The position numbers and the translations under genes were made by a program. A stretch of 31,688 bases of DNA from a virus: positions 1-31,688 of the IMG/VR virus record IMGVR_UViG_3300009174_000252. One strand, written 5' to 3'. This document shows, piece by piece, positions 22,634 through 30,481 of the stretch (position 1 is the first letter of the stretch; every line of letters starts with the position of its first letter). Under the pieces are notes generated by a model, which saw only the letters and a list, made by a program, of their open reading frames with translations, had not been told where the DNA came from and searched no databases.

Positions 22634-23326
22634 TCACGCTCTGGAGGTGGGAGACGGTATCTTCGCGCGCGCCGTCGCGATCCACGCGGCCAAGTGGTCA
22701 ATCACACGGCGTCGGTCGATCATGGATTGCTCGCCAACGCGCAGACCCTTCACGAAGAGTTCGAGCATGTCCAGTTCTTCCCGTTGCACTGCGAGGGAGG
22801 ACTGGAGAGACCGGATCTCGCGGCGTGCATCATCAAGTTGGACATCGAGCTCCGCCAGTTCTTTACGCCACCAGTTGATCATCTTCACATCCATTTCGTG
22901 CTTCTGAGTCATCTGTTCCAGCGCCTCGACGAGTCGGGCGTGGTCAATCTTCCAGTTATCAGTTTCTAGCTGAGCGTCACGTAATGCGTCAGCGAGCAAC
23001 AACCATCCTTGCATGGTGCGGTTGAGTTGCGCCCCTGCCGCGCGTTCTACGCTGAGGCGTCGGATCGTCTCATGGATCCACTGGCCTTCCTCTCCTTCGA
23101 GCGTCTGTGGGATCTCTCCGGTGGGCTCCGTGGGCGTAGCGAATGGCTTGTGCTCGTCATGCAGCATGAGGAGCGCGAGAGCGAGTTGCACGAAGAGCGG
23201 GTCTCGAATTGCGTGCTGATTGACCAAACACTCCGCTGTCGTGACGGCGTCCGAATATTCGAAGCGGTCGAGGCGACGAAGCTGATGGTCGTAATGCATC
23301 GCTCCGGTGGGCTCCTGGGTGTCCAT
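22634..23326 (-). CDS. Coiled-coil hypothetical protein
   Basis: The protein has 230 residues from ATG 23326, which shares a base with the previous stop (TAATG) and has AGAGG eight bases upstream. The first 100 residues are ordinary (YDHQLRRLDRFEYSDAVTTA and LLMLHDEHKPFATPTEPTG). Residues 115-215 form a long charged coiled coil (for example WWRKELAELDVQLDDARREI and SLAVQREELDMLELFVKGL). A role in complex formation is likely. I cannot assign a family. Confidence 0.65.
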   Translation of the reverse strand: MDTQEPTGAMHYDHQLRRLDRFEYSDAVTTAECLVNQHAIRDPLFVQLALALLMLHDEHKPFATPTEPTGEIPQTLEGEEGQWIHETIRRLSVERAAGAQLNRTMQGWLLLADALRDAQLETDNWKIDHARLVEALEQMTQKHEMDVKMINWWRKELAELDVQLDDARREIRSLQSSLAVQREELDMLELFVKGLRVGEQSMIDRRRVIDHLAAWIATARAKIPSPTSRA

Positions 23327-23607
23327 TATCCAATCCTCTGCGAACATGCGGTCCGTCGATCGAGCTGAGACAGTCGATCCTCCAGAGCAATGAGACGTCG
23401 CGCGATCACCTCCCATCGATCGGCCTCAGGCATGGCGAGCAGTTCGTTCGCGAGTCGTGTCGCGCGAGTCTCTGGGGTCATCGCGGCGCGGTGCTGCGCT
23501 TCACGGGCCACCCGATCGCGTTCGAGGGCGTCAAACCGGCGTTTGATCTCGGCGTCGTCCAAGAGACTTGTGGGTCTGGTGGGCTCCTGGGGGCGGGGAT
23601 TCGTCAT
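23326..23607 (-). CDS. Small helical hypothetical protein
   Basis: The protein has 93 residues starting ATG 23607 (ATGA overlap). It is Arg/Glu-rich and helical: LLDDAEIKRRFDALERDRVA, RAAMTPETRATRLANELLAM and EVIARRLIALEDRLSQLDRR. It resembles regulatory or assembly helices, but no family is recognised. It sits in the run of small early genes. Confidence 0.6.
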   Translation of the reverse strand: MTNPRPQEPTRPTSLLDDAEIKRRFDALERDRVAREAQHRAAMTPETRATRLANELLAMPEADRWEVIARRLIALEDRLSQLDRRTACSQRIG

Positions 23608-23825
23608 GCGCAGTTTCCTCGGTGTGTTCGGAGGACTGGCAGGCTTCGACGCTCGTAGCAGGGATACCCTCCAACCTGTGGGCTTGTCGCCCCGTCGTCG
23701 CTCTTCCTGTTGACGCAGTAGCCAGCCTCCTCTGTTTCGGACACTTCGTTCGCCGCGAGATCCCACGTCATATCACTCGGCACCGAACCATCTAACACCC
23801 AACCGCTGTCGTTGTCGGTCATCAT
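23604..23825 (-). CDS. Small hypothetical protein
   Basis: The protein has 73 residues beginning with two Met (MMTDNDSGWVLDGSVPSDMT) and ending with a basic, Arg-rich segment. Start ATG 23825 forms ATGA with the previous stop; ATG 23822 is equally possible. It is acidic in the first half, and no motif is visible. Confidence 0.55.
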   Translation of the reverse strand: MMTDNDSGWVLDGSVPSDMTWDLAANEVSETEEAGYCVNRKSDDGATSPQVGGYPCYERRSLPVLRTHRGNCA

Positions 23826-24040
23826 GCTCTCGGAGAGGGAGGGGTGGAGGAATGCAACGAACACGCCTCCGCATGGATCAGGGGGGCGTAGACGTCGTCG
23901 GCACCACATTCGGTGCAGCGATGGAACTCGGCGGTGACGTTGTCCTGCAATCCGTTGCAGAGTCCTTCGCAACAATCCAAGCAGCCGGGATCGCCGGTCC
24001 TCGAGCAGACAGACACATCAAACGCTTCGATCTTACCCAT
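23822..24040 (-). CDS. Small Cys-rich protein, probably metal-binding
   Basis: The protein has 72 residues from ATG 24040, with GGGAG about nine bases upstream. Cys residues are at roughly 12, 20, 23, 24 and 28 (VCSRTGDPGCLDCCEGLC) and 42 and 45 (CTECGADDVYAP), with another at 60. Pairs such as CxxC suggest a zinc or iron-sulphur site. Overlaps neighbours as others do. No family recognised. Confidence 0.55.
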   Translation of the reverse strand: MGKIEAFDVSVCSRTGDPGCLDCCEGLCNGLQDNVTAEFHRCTECGADDVYAPLIHAEACSLHSSTPPSPRA

Positions 24041-25031
24041 GGATAGTGTCTCCCGCTGGGCGACTCGGGGAGGGATCGGAACGGAGAATCTGCGCTTTCG
24101 CCCCGCGCTCTTCGCACAGTCGGATGATGTGCGGGACGAGATCGAGGCTTTGATTGCGTCGAATCCGATGGGCGAGTAGGAACACGTCATCGCGAAGTTG
24201 TTCGAGGTGTGCGACCCGGTCAGCGAGGTAGACGACAACACTTTCATAGGAGTCCAGCGGCTTACCGCGTGTACCGATAATGTCCTTCGCTCGATTGATT
24301 AGCCGTCGAACATCGTGTGGCATCTCGACCGCCTGGGCGACGGCGGGGGAGGCACAGGTACAGGCGTCGGGTTCGTCCCAGGCTTGGAGCGCCATGCAGC
24401 CGGGCTGATGTCGTTGGGAGTCCTGGCGGGTGGGAGTGGAGTCGGCGGGAAGGCTCTCGTACAAAGCGGTGATCCACGCATTGGCTTTGGCGACACGCTC
24501 CTTTTCTTCGCCCAAGGACTGCGCTGCGAGATCGCAGCCGAGGCGAGCTTTCTCGCGCTCCTCGGCCAGATACTTTTCAGCCGAACGCGGGACAGGGTAG
24601 GCGCTGGAGTAGTCGCAATCGAACTGGCGCGAGTCGGTGAGCTGCTGAACCATGAGGTCTTTCAACCCTTGATGATCGGGCGTCGGGGGTTGCCAGGCGA
24701 TGACGGCACTCAGCATGGCATTGTAGCGATTCCGCGTCTCCGTACGCGCACCCTCGTATTCGGCATGTTCACGGCAGAGGCGATCGTATTCTTCCGTCGC
24801 GGCTGCCTGCGCGTCCGAGAGCGACATCTGAGTCAGCTCGACGGCGCGTGCCTGTGCTTTCGCCAGGTTCTCGGCGTAGAAGGGCGACTCCTCTCGAAGC
24901 TTCGGAGGATCCTTTGCCGCGTCGTCGCGTTGCATGATGCACGCACCGAGCGCCCGAGCACACCGAAGCGCGAACGTCCGAAAGTCGGTGACGGCGCCAT
25001 TCGCCACTTGGGCGGTATATCCAGTGGGCAT
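24033..25031 (-). CDS. Phage-conserved hypothetical protein (MPTGYTA family)
   Basis: The protein has 332 residues. The N-terminus MPTGYTAQVANGAVTDFRTF followed by ALRCARALGACIMQRDD matches a protein common in phages and prophages. The middle is a long charged helix (YAENLAKAQARAVELTQMSL, then REHAEYEGARTETRNRYNAM). A Cys-containing patch (CMALQAWDEPDACTC) and a second helical domain follow. It resides between RusA and the small early genes, where the family usually occurs. Function is unknown. Confidence 0.8.
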   Translation of the reverse strand: MPTGYTAQVANGAVTDFRTFALRCARALGACIMQRDDAAKDPPKLREESPFYAENLAKAQARAVELTQMSLSDAQAAATEEYDRLCREHAEYEGARTETRNRYNAMLSAVIAWQPPTPDHQGLKDLMVQQLTDSRQFDCDYSSAYPVPRSAEKYLAEEREKARLGCDLAAQSLGEEKERVAKANAWITALYESLPADSTPTRQDSQRHQPGCMALQAWDEPDACTCASPAVAQAVEMPHDVRRLINRAKDIIGTRGKPLDSYESVVVYLADRVAHLEQLRDDVFLLAHRIRRNQSLDLVPHIIRLCEERGAKAQILRSDPSPSRPAGDTIHG

Positions 25032-25034
25032 TCC

Positions 25035-25475
25035 TTACGTCTCCTGCGCCGGGCTGGGCGCGAGTGGGGAATGAGAAACGGCTTTTGTGTAGCCGAAGGT
25101 GATCGCGGCAGTATCGGCCCACCGTTTTTCGAGCTTGTCGAGCGACCAGATCACCGAGTCGTCTGGAACGAGGGCGTCGAGCACGGCCTTCGTCAGGTTG
25201 TCGATGTCCGGCTTCTGTTGGTGTGGCTGGCCCCGCATTTCGCGTTTGCGGCGCTGGCTCCACGAGGCCGGCATGGCGATATGGAACGTCAGCGATAAGC
25301 CCGCGTGGGGGATCGTGATGCGACTGGCGGCACACGCCAGACGGAGCTTGTCCGCAAATGCGCGGTACTCGGCCACGCATGGACGCGGCGGATCGAGCCA
25401 CTTATCCCGCCGCGTCTGGCGAGGTTTACTCACGGGCGCAATGCAAATCGTGTGTGTGAGTTCGATGGGACTCAT
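25035..25475 (-). CDS. rusA: RusA-like Holliday junction resolvase
   Basis: The protein has 146 residues from ATG 25475, in an ATGA overlap with the membrane-protein gene; a longer frame from 25532 is less likely. The acidic metal residues are in KPDIDNLTKAVLDALVPDDS at 88-107 (Asp90, Asp92, Asp100 and Asp105-106). Basic residues before it (QRRKREMRG) suit DNA binding. RusA enzymes cut four-way junctions and help resolve branched replication or recombination intermediates before packaging. Its location among replication genes fits. Confidence 0.9.
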   Translation of the reverse strand: MSPIELTHTICIAPVSKPRQTRRDKWLDPPRPCVAEYRAFADKLRLACAASRITIPHAGLSLTFHIAMPASWSQRRKREMRGQPHQQKPDIDNLTKAVLDALVPDDSVIWSLDKLEKRWADTAAITFGYTKAVSHSPLAPSPAQET

Positions 25476-25666
25476 GCGGACGGCCTCTGGAGGGAGCAAA
25501 AGGCCTCCCACAGGACTGCGAGCAACCCCCACAACACCGCCACGGGCCAGAGAAGCGTGCCAACGGCACGATCCAGGCGGGTCTCATCTCCAGACGCGAG
25601 TTCACTCACCAGGATGCACCCGAAGATGTAGAGGACTAACGCCAAGAGTGCGAATAGAACCGTCAT
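25472..25666 (-). CDS. Small protein with two membrane segments
   Basis: The protein has 64 residues: VLFALLALVLYIFGCILVSE forms one hydrophobic segment at 3-22 and LLWPVAVLWGLLAVLWEAFC a second at about 38-57, with a charged loop (SGDETRLDRAVGT) between. It overlaps its neighbours by ATGA on both sides. Size and topology resemble holin-like or small inner-membrane phage proteins, but no endolysin neighbours it here. Family unknown. Confidence 0.65.
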   Translation of the reverse strand: MTVLFALLALVLYIFGCILVSELASGDETRLDRAVGTLLWPVAVLWGLLAVLWEAFCSLQRPSA

Positions 25667-25929
25667 GGGGTGTGCGTCTCCTTGCTGGACAGCGCAGCGT
25701 CAAGCAATTCACGGAGCGACTCACTGCCAGTCTTCAGTGGCAAGTGGATCATCACATAGCCCTCGTGCGAGTTGACCCATTGTACGCGCGTTTCGGCATA
25801 ATCCAGACGCTTTGTATCCGCCTCTCTGGCGTCATACGCGGTGAGGAGAACATTTGTGGCCACGTCACGGTCGGTGATGTTGGCGGGGAAATTCTCTTTT
25901 AGATATGCGACTGCTTCTTCGATGGTCAT
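25663..25929 (-). CDS. Small phage hypothetical protein
   Basis: The protein has 88 residues. The first half (MTIEEAVAYLKENFPANITD) is helical, followed by DYAETRVQWVNSHEGYVMIH and a helix ESLRELLDAALSSKET. The combination of a RLDYAE-type motif with a LRELLDAAL end is often seen in small phage proteins of unknown function. The gene overlaps its neighbours on both sides by four bases, so it is translated with them. Confidence 0.65.
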   Translation of the reverse strand: MTIEEAVAYLKENFPANITDRDVATNVLLTAYDAREADTKRLDYAETRVQWVNSHEGYVMIHLPLKTGSESLRELLDAALSSKETHTP

Positions 25930-26726
25930 GATCCTGACTCCGGTGGGAGGGCGTCGAGCGCACTATCGGCTAGCAACGGTCCGAATGTTTCCCGGATTGC
26001 GTCACGGACGCTGGGGCGGTTTTTCGCATCTCCCCAGGTCTCGACCTGCCAGCGATAGCACTTCTTCGGCGTTCCCTCATTAAACCGGAGGTCGATCTGA
26101 CGACACGCATTGTCGAGCGCATCGAGCAGCGCCGTATCTAATCCTGCCCCCGTTGAGCCGTTGAGACGATTTGCGAGGAATACAATCGTGGCCAGGACGC
26201 CGAATTCCTGTCCAGGCGTATCGTAGATGCTGCTTTCATGGCGCGCGCTGGCGATTTCTTTCTGTACCCACTCTGGCAGCGGCTCGCTGGCGGGGGTGGA
26301 CACGTCCGGCGTCGGGACGCTCACGGGGGCGGTTAAAATGCTGTGCAGTACGACGTCGAGGTCGTCCATGAGCGCGTGCTCCTTGCTGGGCGCGTCTTCA
26401 TAGTCAGCGACGTAGCTGAATGCGATGTATGGCCGCAACTCCCGTCGCGCAGGACGACCCGCGTAGATCGCGATCGACAGTCGGTCGATGGCGTCCGCTA
26501 GCTTTTCGTCCCGCTCTGCGTGTGGGAGAGATGGGCCTTGAGGTGCCGTGGCGAGTACCGCAGCGACCCGAATGGCAGCACAGCCCGCGCATGATTCCGG
26601 GGACCTGTCATATACGTCCATTGCCTCGCACTGAATACACAGCGGTGCCAGAAGATCCGCCTGTATCGCCGCCTCAAGCTGTATGCGGTCCATCTGTTCG
26701 TCTCGTTCGTCGCGGTGGGTGGTCAT
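25926..26726 (-). CDS. Hypothetical protein with a CxxC pair motif
   Basis: The protein has 266 residues. CIQCEAMDVYDRSPESCAGC at 30-49 gives two Cys-x2-Cys pairs, likely a zinc ribbon. Later segments are PYIAFSYVADYEDAPSKEHA and a helical C-terminus including DNACRQIDLRFNEGTP. A Pro/Thr-rich linker near 132-150 separates two parts. Start ATG 26726 overlaps the XF1762-like stop by ATGA. Function unknown. Confidence 0.65.
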   Translation of the reverse strand: MTTHRDERDEQMDRIQLEAAIQADLLAPLCIQCEAMDVYDRSPESCAGCAAIRVAAVLATAPQGPSLPHAERDEKLADAIDRLSIAIYAGRPARRELRPYIAFSYVADYEDAPSKEHALMDDLDVVLHSILTAPVSVPTPDVSTPASEPLPEWVQKEIASARHESSIYDTPGQEFGVLATIVFLANRLNGSTGAGLDTALLDALDNACRQIDLRFNEGTPKKCYRWQVETWGDAKNRPSVRDAIRETFGPLLADSALDALPPESGS

Positions 26727-27193
26727 ACAGCACTCACTTGTGGGATCAGTTCCCAGCGATACTTCGTGGTGTAATCCGTCGCCTTGAGGGTGCGAGGGCG
26801 TTTCACGCGGCCCCAGGCTTCGGCGCGGGTGGTGTGCTCGGGCTCAGGAACGCCAGCAGCTCGCAGCGATGTGCCGGGTTCGCTCGTCAGAGTGTAGGTC
26901 TTGAGCGATGTACCGCCCATCGACTGCCACACTCGACGAGCTGCGCCATAGAGGAACGAGCAAGCGTTCGCCGTCCCGTCTGTGGCGAGCCGCGTCACTT
27001 CCGCACGACCCAAAGCGTTCAGCATCCGCGCCTTCGGTTGACCCACGACGACAACGCCCACGAGCTTATCTCCCAGCCACGCACCGAGCGCGAAATAGCC
27101 GCCAACGAGTTGTGGAGCGTGACGATGCTCGGTGCCCACGAACAGCTTTGCCCGCTTCATTGGGAGGAAGCCGTGTCTGAGTTTACTTGCCAT
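26723..27193 (-). CDS. XF1762-family protein (GNAT-like fold)
   Basis: The protein has 156 residues. The pattern EHRHAPQLVGGYFALGAWLG, DKLVGVVVVGQPKARML, EVTRLATDGTANACSFLYGA and LKTYTLTSEPGTSLRAAGV is that of the XF1762 family, which is common in phages and has an acetyltransferase-like fold. A GGGGGA ribosome site lies about five bases before ATG 27193. Its substrate is unknown. Related genes occur without nonulosonic-acid pathways, so there is no reason to link it to the sugar block. Confidence 0.8.
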   Translation of the reverse strand: MASKLRHGFLPMKRAKLFVGTEHRHAPQLVGGYFALGAWLGDKLVGVVVVGQPKARMLNALGRAEVTRLATDGTANACSFLYGAARRVWQSMGGTSLKTYTLTSEPGTSLRAAGVPEPEHTTRAEAWGRVKRPRTLKATDYTTKYRWELIPQVSAV

Positions 27194-27232
27194 GGCTTCC
27201 CCCAGACAGCAGAGCGGGATGGGAGAGAGGAG

Positions 27233-27928
27233 TCATGCGACCATCCGGTGTTGGAGATGGGAGAGGAGTTGCGTGCCGAGGTATTCGGTGTAGGATGGTG
27301 GGATGGCTTGTGCGAGCTCGTCGCAGGTCATCCAGTTGATGCCAAGGGCGCGCTCACCGTCCGCCTTTTTGAACTGACCACCGGCGACGGTCACGATTCC
27401 TGAGACACCCCACGCGCCCTTGCCCGAACTCGCGTTGAGTGTCCCTTTGCGCCGGTCATTGATGCGGCGTCCGTTCCCAATGACCTGGTCGTGCTTGACG
27501 TGCTCGGGACTCATCAGCAACATCGAGCTTTCAAACCGGCGATGGCGGTAACACGGAAGCCCGAACATGCGACCGCACAACACCACGCCGCCAAGCGGAG
27601 CATCCTCCACGTTCTCGATGATCCACGGCTTGCCAATCGAGTTCAGCAATTCACGCGTCGGATCGATGAGGAGCGGCCACGTTCGCCCTTTGAGCCACGG
27701 AAGGTGCCGAAGACGGCTATATCCCTGGCACGGCGGCGATGCATGGATGGCATCGTACTCATGGCCATGCGCCGCTAGATATTCGAGCGCGTCACCCTGC
27801 ACGAATTCAAACGGGTACCGCGGCTGGGGCTTGATGTCCACACCGACCACGTCGAAGCCCGCGCGGTGATAGCCCATCCCAGCACCTCCCGCTCCGCAGA
27901 AGAGATCCAATAACCTAGGCTTCCCCAT
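27233..27928 (-). CDS. Cytosine-C5 DNA methyltransferase, compact phage type
   Basis: The protein has 231 residues from ATG 27928, with GGAGG six bases upstream; the longer frame from 28075 lies inside the gene before. Motif I is LLDLFCGAGGAGMGY at 6-20, motif IV is SPPCQGYSR with nucleophile Cys67, motif VI is ENVEDAP at 105-111, motif VIII lies near YRHRRFE at 127-133 and motif X near IPPSYTEYLGTQLL at the end. It adds a methyl group to cytosine C5, probably to protect phage DNA from restriction. It is shorter than typical enzymes, so the target-recognition region is small. No partner endonuclease is visible. Confidence 0.88.
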   Translation of the reverse strand: MGKPRLLDLFCGAGGAGMGYHRAGFDVVGVDIKPQPRYPFEFVQGDALEYLAAHGHEYDAIHASPPCQGYSRLRHLPWLKGRTWPLLIDPTRELLNSIGKPWIIENVEDAPLGGVVLCGRMFGLPCYRHRRFESSMLLMSPEHVKHDQVIGNGRRINDRRKGTLNASSGKGAWGVSGIVTVAGGQFKKADGERALGINWMTCDELAQAIPPSYTEYLGTQLLSHLQHRMVA

Positions 27929-28388
27929 GACGTCCTCCAGGGGCTGCTGAGAGAGTGGGAGGAGTGGGTTTGTGCATCCAGTGCGTGATGACGCCCATGT
28001 GTCCGAGCGGAACCCATTCCCCAGGCATCCAGCGACCGGATTCGGGATCGTCGATTTCGTCCTCCCAGAATCCAACGGCGACTGCGGTGCCGTCCGTGAC
28101 GAGGATTTCGTCTGACTTTGGCGCTGTGTCGATTGGTTGCCACTGATTGCGTTCGACTTCCGCGATCAGCATCGGCATGGCGGTTCGAGCGGCGGCGATG
28201 AATTCCCCGTCAATCGTACGGTTCGCATTGATCGTCCCGCCTTCACTGTCCACTCCGTTGGGAATCCATTCCATCTCGAAGGTCCGATCGTGCCAGTTTG
28301 TAAGGCTGCATCCGTCATAGTTCCACGGTCCCGGCGTCGCGTCGTCACACAGCTTTTTCAGTCCTTCGAGGAAAGACTTATCCAACAT
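27915..28388 (-). CDS. DUF551-containing phage protein (Ea22-like N-terminus)
   Basis: The protein has 157 residues from ATG 28388, with GGGAGG six bases upstream. Residues 1-75 contain DDATPGPWNYDGCSL, followed by FIAAARTAMPMLIAEVE, typical of Ead/Ea22-type proteins. The C-terminal part WQPIDTAPKSDEILVTDGTA, GHMGVITHWMHKPTPP matches DUF551. Both domains are frequent in early phage regions and their function is unknown. The gene overlaps its neighbours by 11 and 14 bases. Confidence 0.82.
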   Translation of the reverse strand: MLDKSFLEGLKKLCDDATPGPWNYDGCSLTNWHDRTFEMEWIPNGVDSEGGTINANRTIDGEFIAAARTAMPMLIAEVERNQWQPIDTAPKSDEILVTDGTAVAVGFWEDEIDDPESGRWMPGEWVPLGHMGVITHWMHKPTPPTLSAAPGGRHGEA

Positions 28389-28662
28389 GGGAGACCTCCC
28401 GAGATGACTTGGCTGCCTTCGGTTTCTTTGTCGGAGTGACTGTGATTCGGACTTGCTCGACGTAGTATTCGCCGTCGAGTTTGAGGTGTTGCACGACGGC
28501 CTTCCGGTAGCCCAAGTCGCGCACATGCTTGGTCGCCAGTTCTAAGGCGAGCGCGCCGTCAACAAACAGTGTTCCGCCGTTCAGGGTCAGTATGCACGCC
28601 TTGCCGCGCTTATAGAGGTGCACGACACTTCGGCTTTGTTCCTGCTCTGGTATGTCTCTCAT
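28378..28662 (-). CDS. Hypothetical early protein
   Basis: The protein has 94 residues: HLYKRGKACILTLNGGTLFV, then LATKHVRDLGYRKAVVQHLK and YYVEQVRITVTPTKKPKAAK. A compact beta-rich domain is followed by a basic tail. The gap before it (33 bases) lacks an obvious ribosome site, so initiation may use another start. No family recognised. Confidence 0.6.
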   Translation of the reverse strand: MRDIPEQEQSRSVVHLYKRGKACILTLNGGTLFVDGALALELATKHVRDLGYRKAVVQHLKLDGEYYVEQVRITVTPTKKPKAAKSSREVSHVG

Positions 28663-28695
28663 GCGTGATCACGAGTGGGGGAGGGGGTAGCAGGA

Positions 28696-28944
28696 CTAGA
28701 CGACACTTGCCGCGTGCTTCCGTAGTAAGTCGGCGATGTCGTTCGCTTGGGCTGGCGTGAATCCAATCCACGCCGTGGGCTTGCCGAAGTCGATCACGAC
28801 CTTGCCGTCTTTACTGCCAACGGCGATCGCGATTTCCCCTTCGTCGCTGTCGGTGAGCTTCCCGTCCGGAAACTTGCCTGTCGGCCCAAGCATCGACCGG
28901 AGGAATTCGGGCGGGAAGGAAGTATCTGCGCTGTGGTGTGCCAT
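28696..28944 (-). CDS. Small hypothetical protein
   Basis: The protein has 82 residues from ATG 28944, with GAGG nine bases upstream; an ATG at 28980 is in frame but would overlap the kinase by 32 bases. The C-terminus reads IGFTPAQANDIADLLRKHAA, a pattern found in several small phage proteins. The middle (DEGEIAIAVGSKDGKVVIDF) is beta-rich. Unknown function. Confidence 0.62.
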   Translation of the reverse strand: MAHHSADTSFPPEFLRSMLGPTGKFPDGKLTDSDEGEIAIAVGSKDGKVVIDFGKPTAWIGFTPAQANDIADLLRKHAASVV

Positions 28945-28948
28945 GGTA

Positions 28949-29356
28949 TTAAGCCTCTGTGTGTAAGGGGGTTGGTACATCCCACTGCGCCGCCATGCGG
29001 TCGATCACAGGAAGGATTTCGGTGTCTCCGAGCACGGTGGCGCGGCGACGGCATTCCTGCGGGGATGTCGGAATGACATGTACCGACGTGCCCCACTCGC
29101 CGCTGTACCACTCCGCGCGGCGCTTTTCGGTAGTGTTGGTGGCGTCCACGATCACGCGCGTGTGACCGGCCAAGAACAGTGATCGCACCATGTACTTGGC
29201 GATGACCCACACCATGGGCTCTGCCTCGGCCACAAACCGCTGTCCGTGTAACGCGCGACGGATCGCGTCGGGATTCACCATGGGCAGTCCCTGCGCACGC
29301 GCCCACGTCGTCTTGCCGCTGCGCGGGAGTCCAACGGTTAAAATCAGTTCGTTCAT
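28949..29356 (-). CDS. Small P-loop kinase-like protein (AAA_33, polynucleotide kinase type)
   Basis: The protein has 135 residues from ATG 29356, which overlaps the previous stop as ATGA; the longer frame from 29536 begins with low-complexity Arg-rich sequence and is unlikely. Walker A is GLPRSGKTTWA at 9-19. Later segments VIVDATNTTEKRRAEW and SPQECRRRATVLGD fit the kinase half of T4 Pnkp-like AAA_33 proteins. Such proteins phosphorylate nucleic-acid 5' ends or nucleotides, often in phage RNA or DNA repair, but the substrate here is not determinable. Confidence 0.8.
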   Translation of the reverse strand: MNELILTVGLPRSGKTTWARAQGLPMVNPDAIRRALHGQRFVAEAEPMVWVIAKYMVRSLFLAGHTRVIVDATNTTEKRRAEWYSGEWGTSVHVIPTSPQECRRRATVLGDTEILPVIDRMAAQWDVPTPLHTEA

Positions 29357-29694
29357 GTCTTGGTCTCCTCTACAGGGGATGATCTGAGTGCGGTTTTGGC
29401 GTGGGTGCGCGCGCGTCTCGTGTGGCGCTTTGTGTCGGGGATCGGTGTGGACTCGGCGGTGGCACCGAATGCCGCGATCTCTTTCGCGATCTTGAGTGCT
29501 TTTCGTCCGAGTGGATGCCCAACGATATGCTCCCACGTGTCGCGCGGGCGTCCACTTGTCTCCGCCACGAGGGTGATCGCGACTTCGAGCGGGGCGACGC
29601 CGTCGGTGTACGCGAGGATACGATTCAGTCGTGCGCGATGGTGATGGCGCTGCTGCATGGCGTGCGCGCGTGCGGTGTCGCGGGACATCGTCAT
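29353..29694 (-). CDS. Hypothetical protein
   Basis: The protein has 113 residues. A basic N-terminus (ARAHAMQQRHHHRARLNRIL) precedes EVAITLVAETSGRPRDTWEH and the end is Arg/Thr-rich. It overlaps the next gene by ATGA. A nucleic-acid-binding role is plausible from the basic composition, but I recognise no family. Confidence 0.55.
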   Translation of the reverse strand: MTMSRDTARAHAMQQRHHHRARLNRILAYTDGVAPLEVAITLVAETSGRPRDTWEHIVGHPLGRKALKIAKEIAAFGATAESTPIPDTKRHTRRARTHAKTALRSSPVEETKT

Positions 29695-29867
29695 AACGCG
29701 GTCATGGTGCAGGTCGCGTCGGCCGTCAGATGCGGCAACGCGGCCACCAACTGCGTGGCATGGTGCGCACAGCGGCGATACTGCAACACGTTCCGGCCGT
29801 CATTGACGGTCACGACGGTATCCGCGAGCAGTCCGCAGTGTGGACACGTCGTGTCGGCGAACGCCAT
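29691..29867 (-). CDS. 58-residue Cys/His protein
   Basis: ATG 29867 shares a base with the previous stop (TAATG); GAGG lies seven bases upstream. The product is 58 residues, beginning MAFADTTCPHCGLLADTVVT and continuing VNDGRNVLQYRRCAHHATQL. CPHC and CAHH suggest a single zinc-binding knuckle. The stop overlaps the next start by ATGA. The tight overlaps on both sides and good ribosome site support real translation. Function unknown. Confidence 0.65.
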   Translation of the reverse strand: MAFADTTCPHCGLLADTVVTVNDGRNVLQYRRCAHHATQLVAALPHLTADATCTMTAL

Positions 29868-30481
29868 TAGCGCACCTCGTCGACGAGTGACGCGAGTGCG
29901 TTGCCAACATCGTCACCGATGCGCGTGGGGCCTGCAATGCGCTTCGTCTCGTCGCGGGTGAGGCGATGGTGCTGCGTGCGATGGCTCTGGGCAGCAACGC
30001 GCGCCTCGTGCGCCTGCGCCAGTGCCAGGTCGACCCGATGGCGTTCGTCGGCGTCTCGCTTCGCCTCGACGTATCGCGCAATGAATTCCTTCCGTGCCCA
30101 TAGTTCCTCGTCGACCGTGAGTCGACGAAAGCGCGCGGGACCACCGACGGCGAGGAAGGCGCGCAATCCGACATCGGTCATTCGGGACCGCGCTTCTGCC
30201 ATGAGGTTGTCCTTGCCGTTCCACGTGAGGATGTCTCGGAACACATCCGCGGCCTCGATTGCAGGATCCCCCTGCGGCTTCGCCTGATCGATGATCTCCT
30301 TCGGCGAGGGGAAGAACTGGTTGTCCCGGTACACCAGCCGCGCACCGGCGACGAATTCTTCGGTCGTGAGCTCCGCATTCAGGATGTCATAAAACACCAG
30401 CTGTGATGGGGCAGACAGCGGTTTGTTAAACTTCTCTCCGAGCAGTGTGATCCACTGCTTAAACTGCTCCTTGTTGATCAT
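29867..30481 (-). CDS. Helicase-loader-like replication protein
   Basis: The protein has 204 residues. MINKEQFKQWITLLGEKFNK, then LVFYDILNAELTTEEFVAGA and YRDNQFFPSPKEIIDQAK form a small helical domain found in phage proteins that act as replicative helicase loader or inhibitor (as in SPP1 G39P-type proteins). The remainder is a charged helix (YVEAKRDADERHRVDLALAQ). It follows the DUF1376 organizer in an ATGA overlap, the typical order. Family similarity is partial, so the exact role is inferred. Confidence 0.65.
   Translation of the reverse strand: MINKEQFKQWITLLGEKFNKPLSAPSQLVFYDILNAELTTEEFVAGARLVYRDNQFFPSPKEIIDQAKPQGDPAIEAADVFRDILTWNGKDNLMAEARSRMTDVGLRAFLAVGGPARFRRLTVDEELWARKEFIARYVEAKRDADERHRVDLALAQAHEARVAAQSHRTQHHRLTRDETKRIAGPTRIGDDVGNALASLVDEVR

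Noticed and set aside
25472-25666. Holin
   Set aside because: Two membrane segments fit, but there is no endolysin beside it and it lies among replication genes, so it was kept as an unassigned membrane protein.
26723-27193. XF1762 protein as the missing PseH acetyltransferase
   Set aside because: It has an acetyltransferase-like fold, but the family is common in phages without sugar genes and lies 6 kb from the block, so context does not support it.
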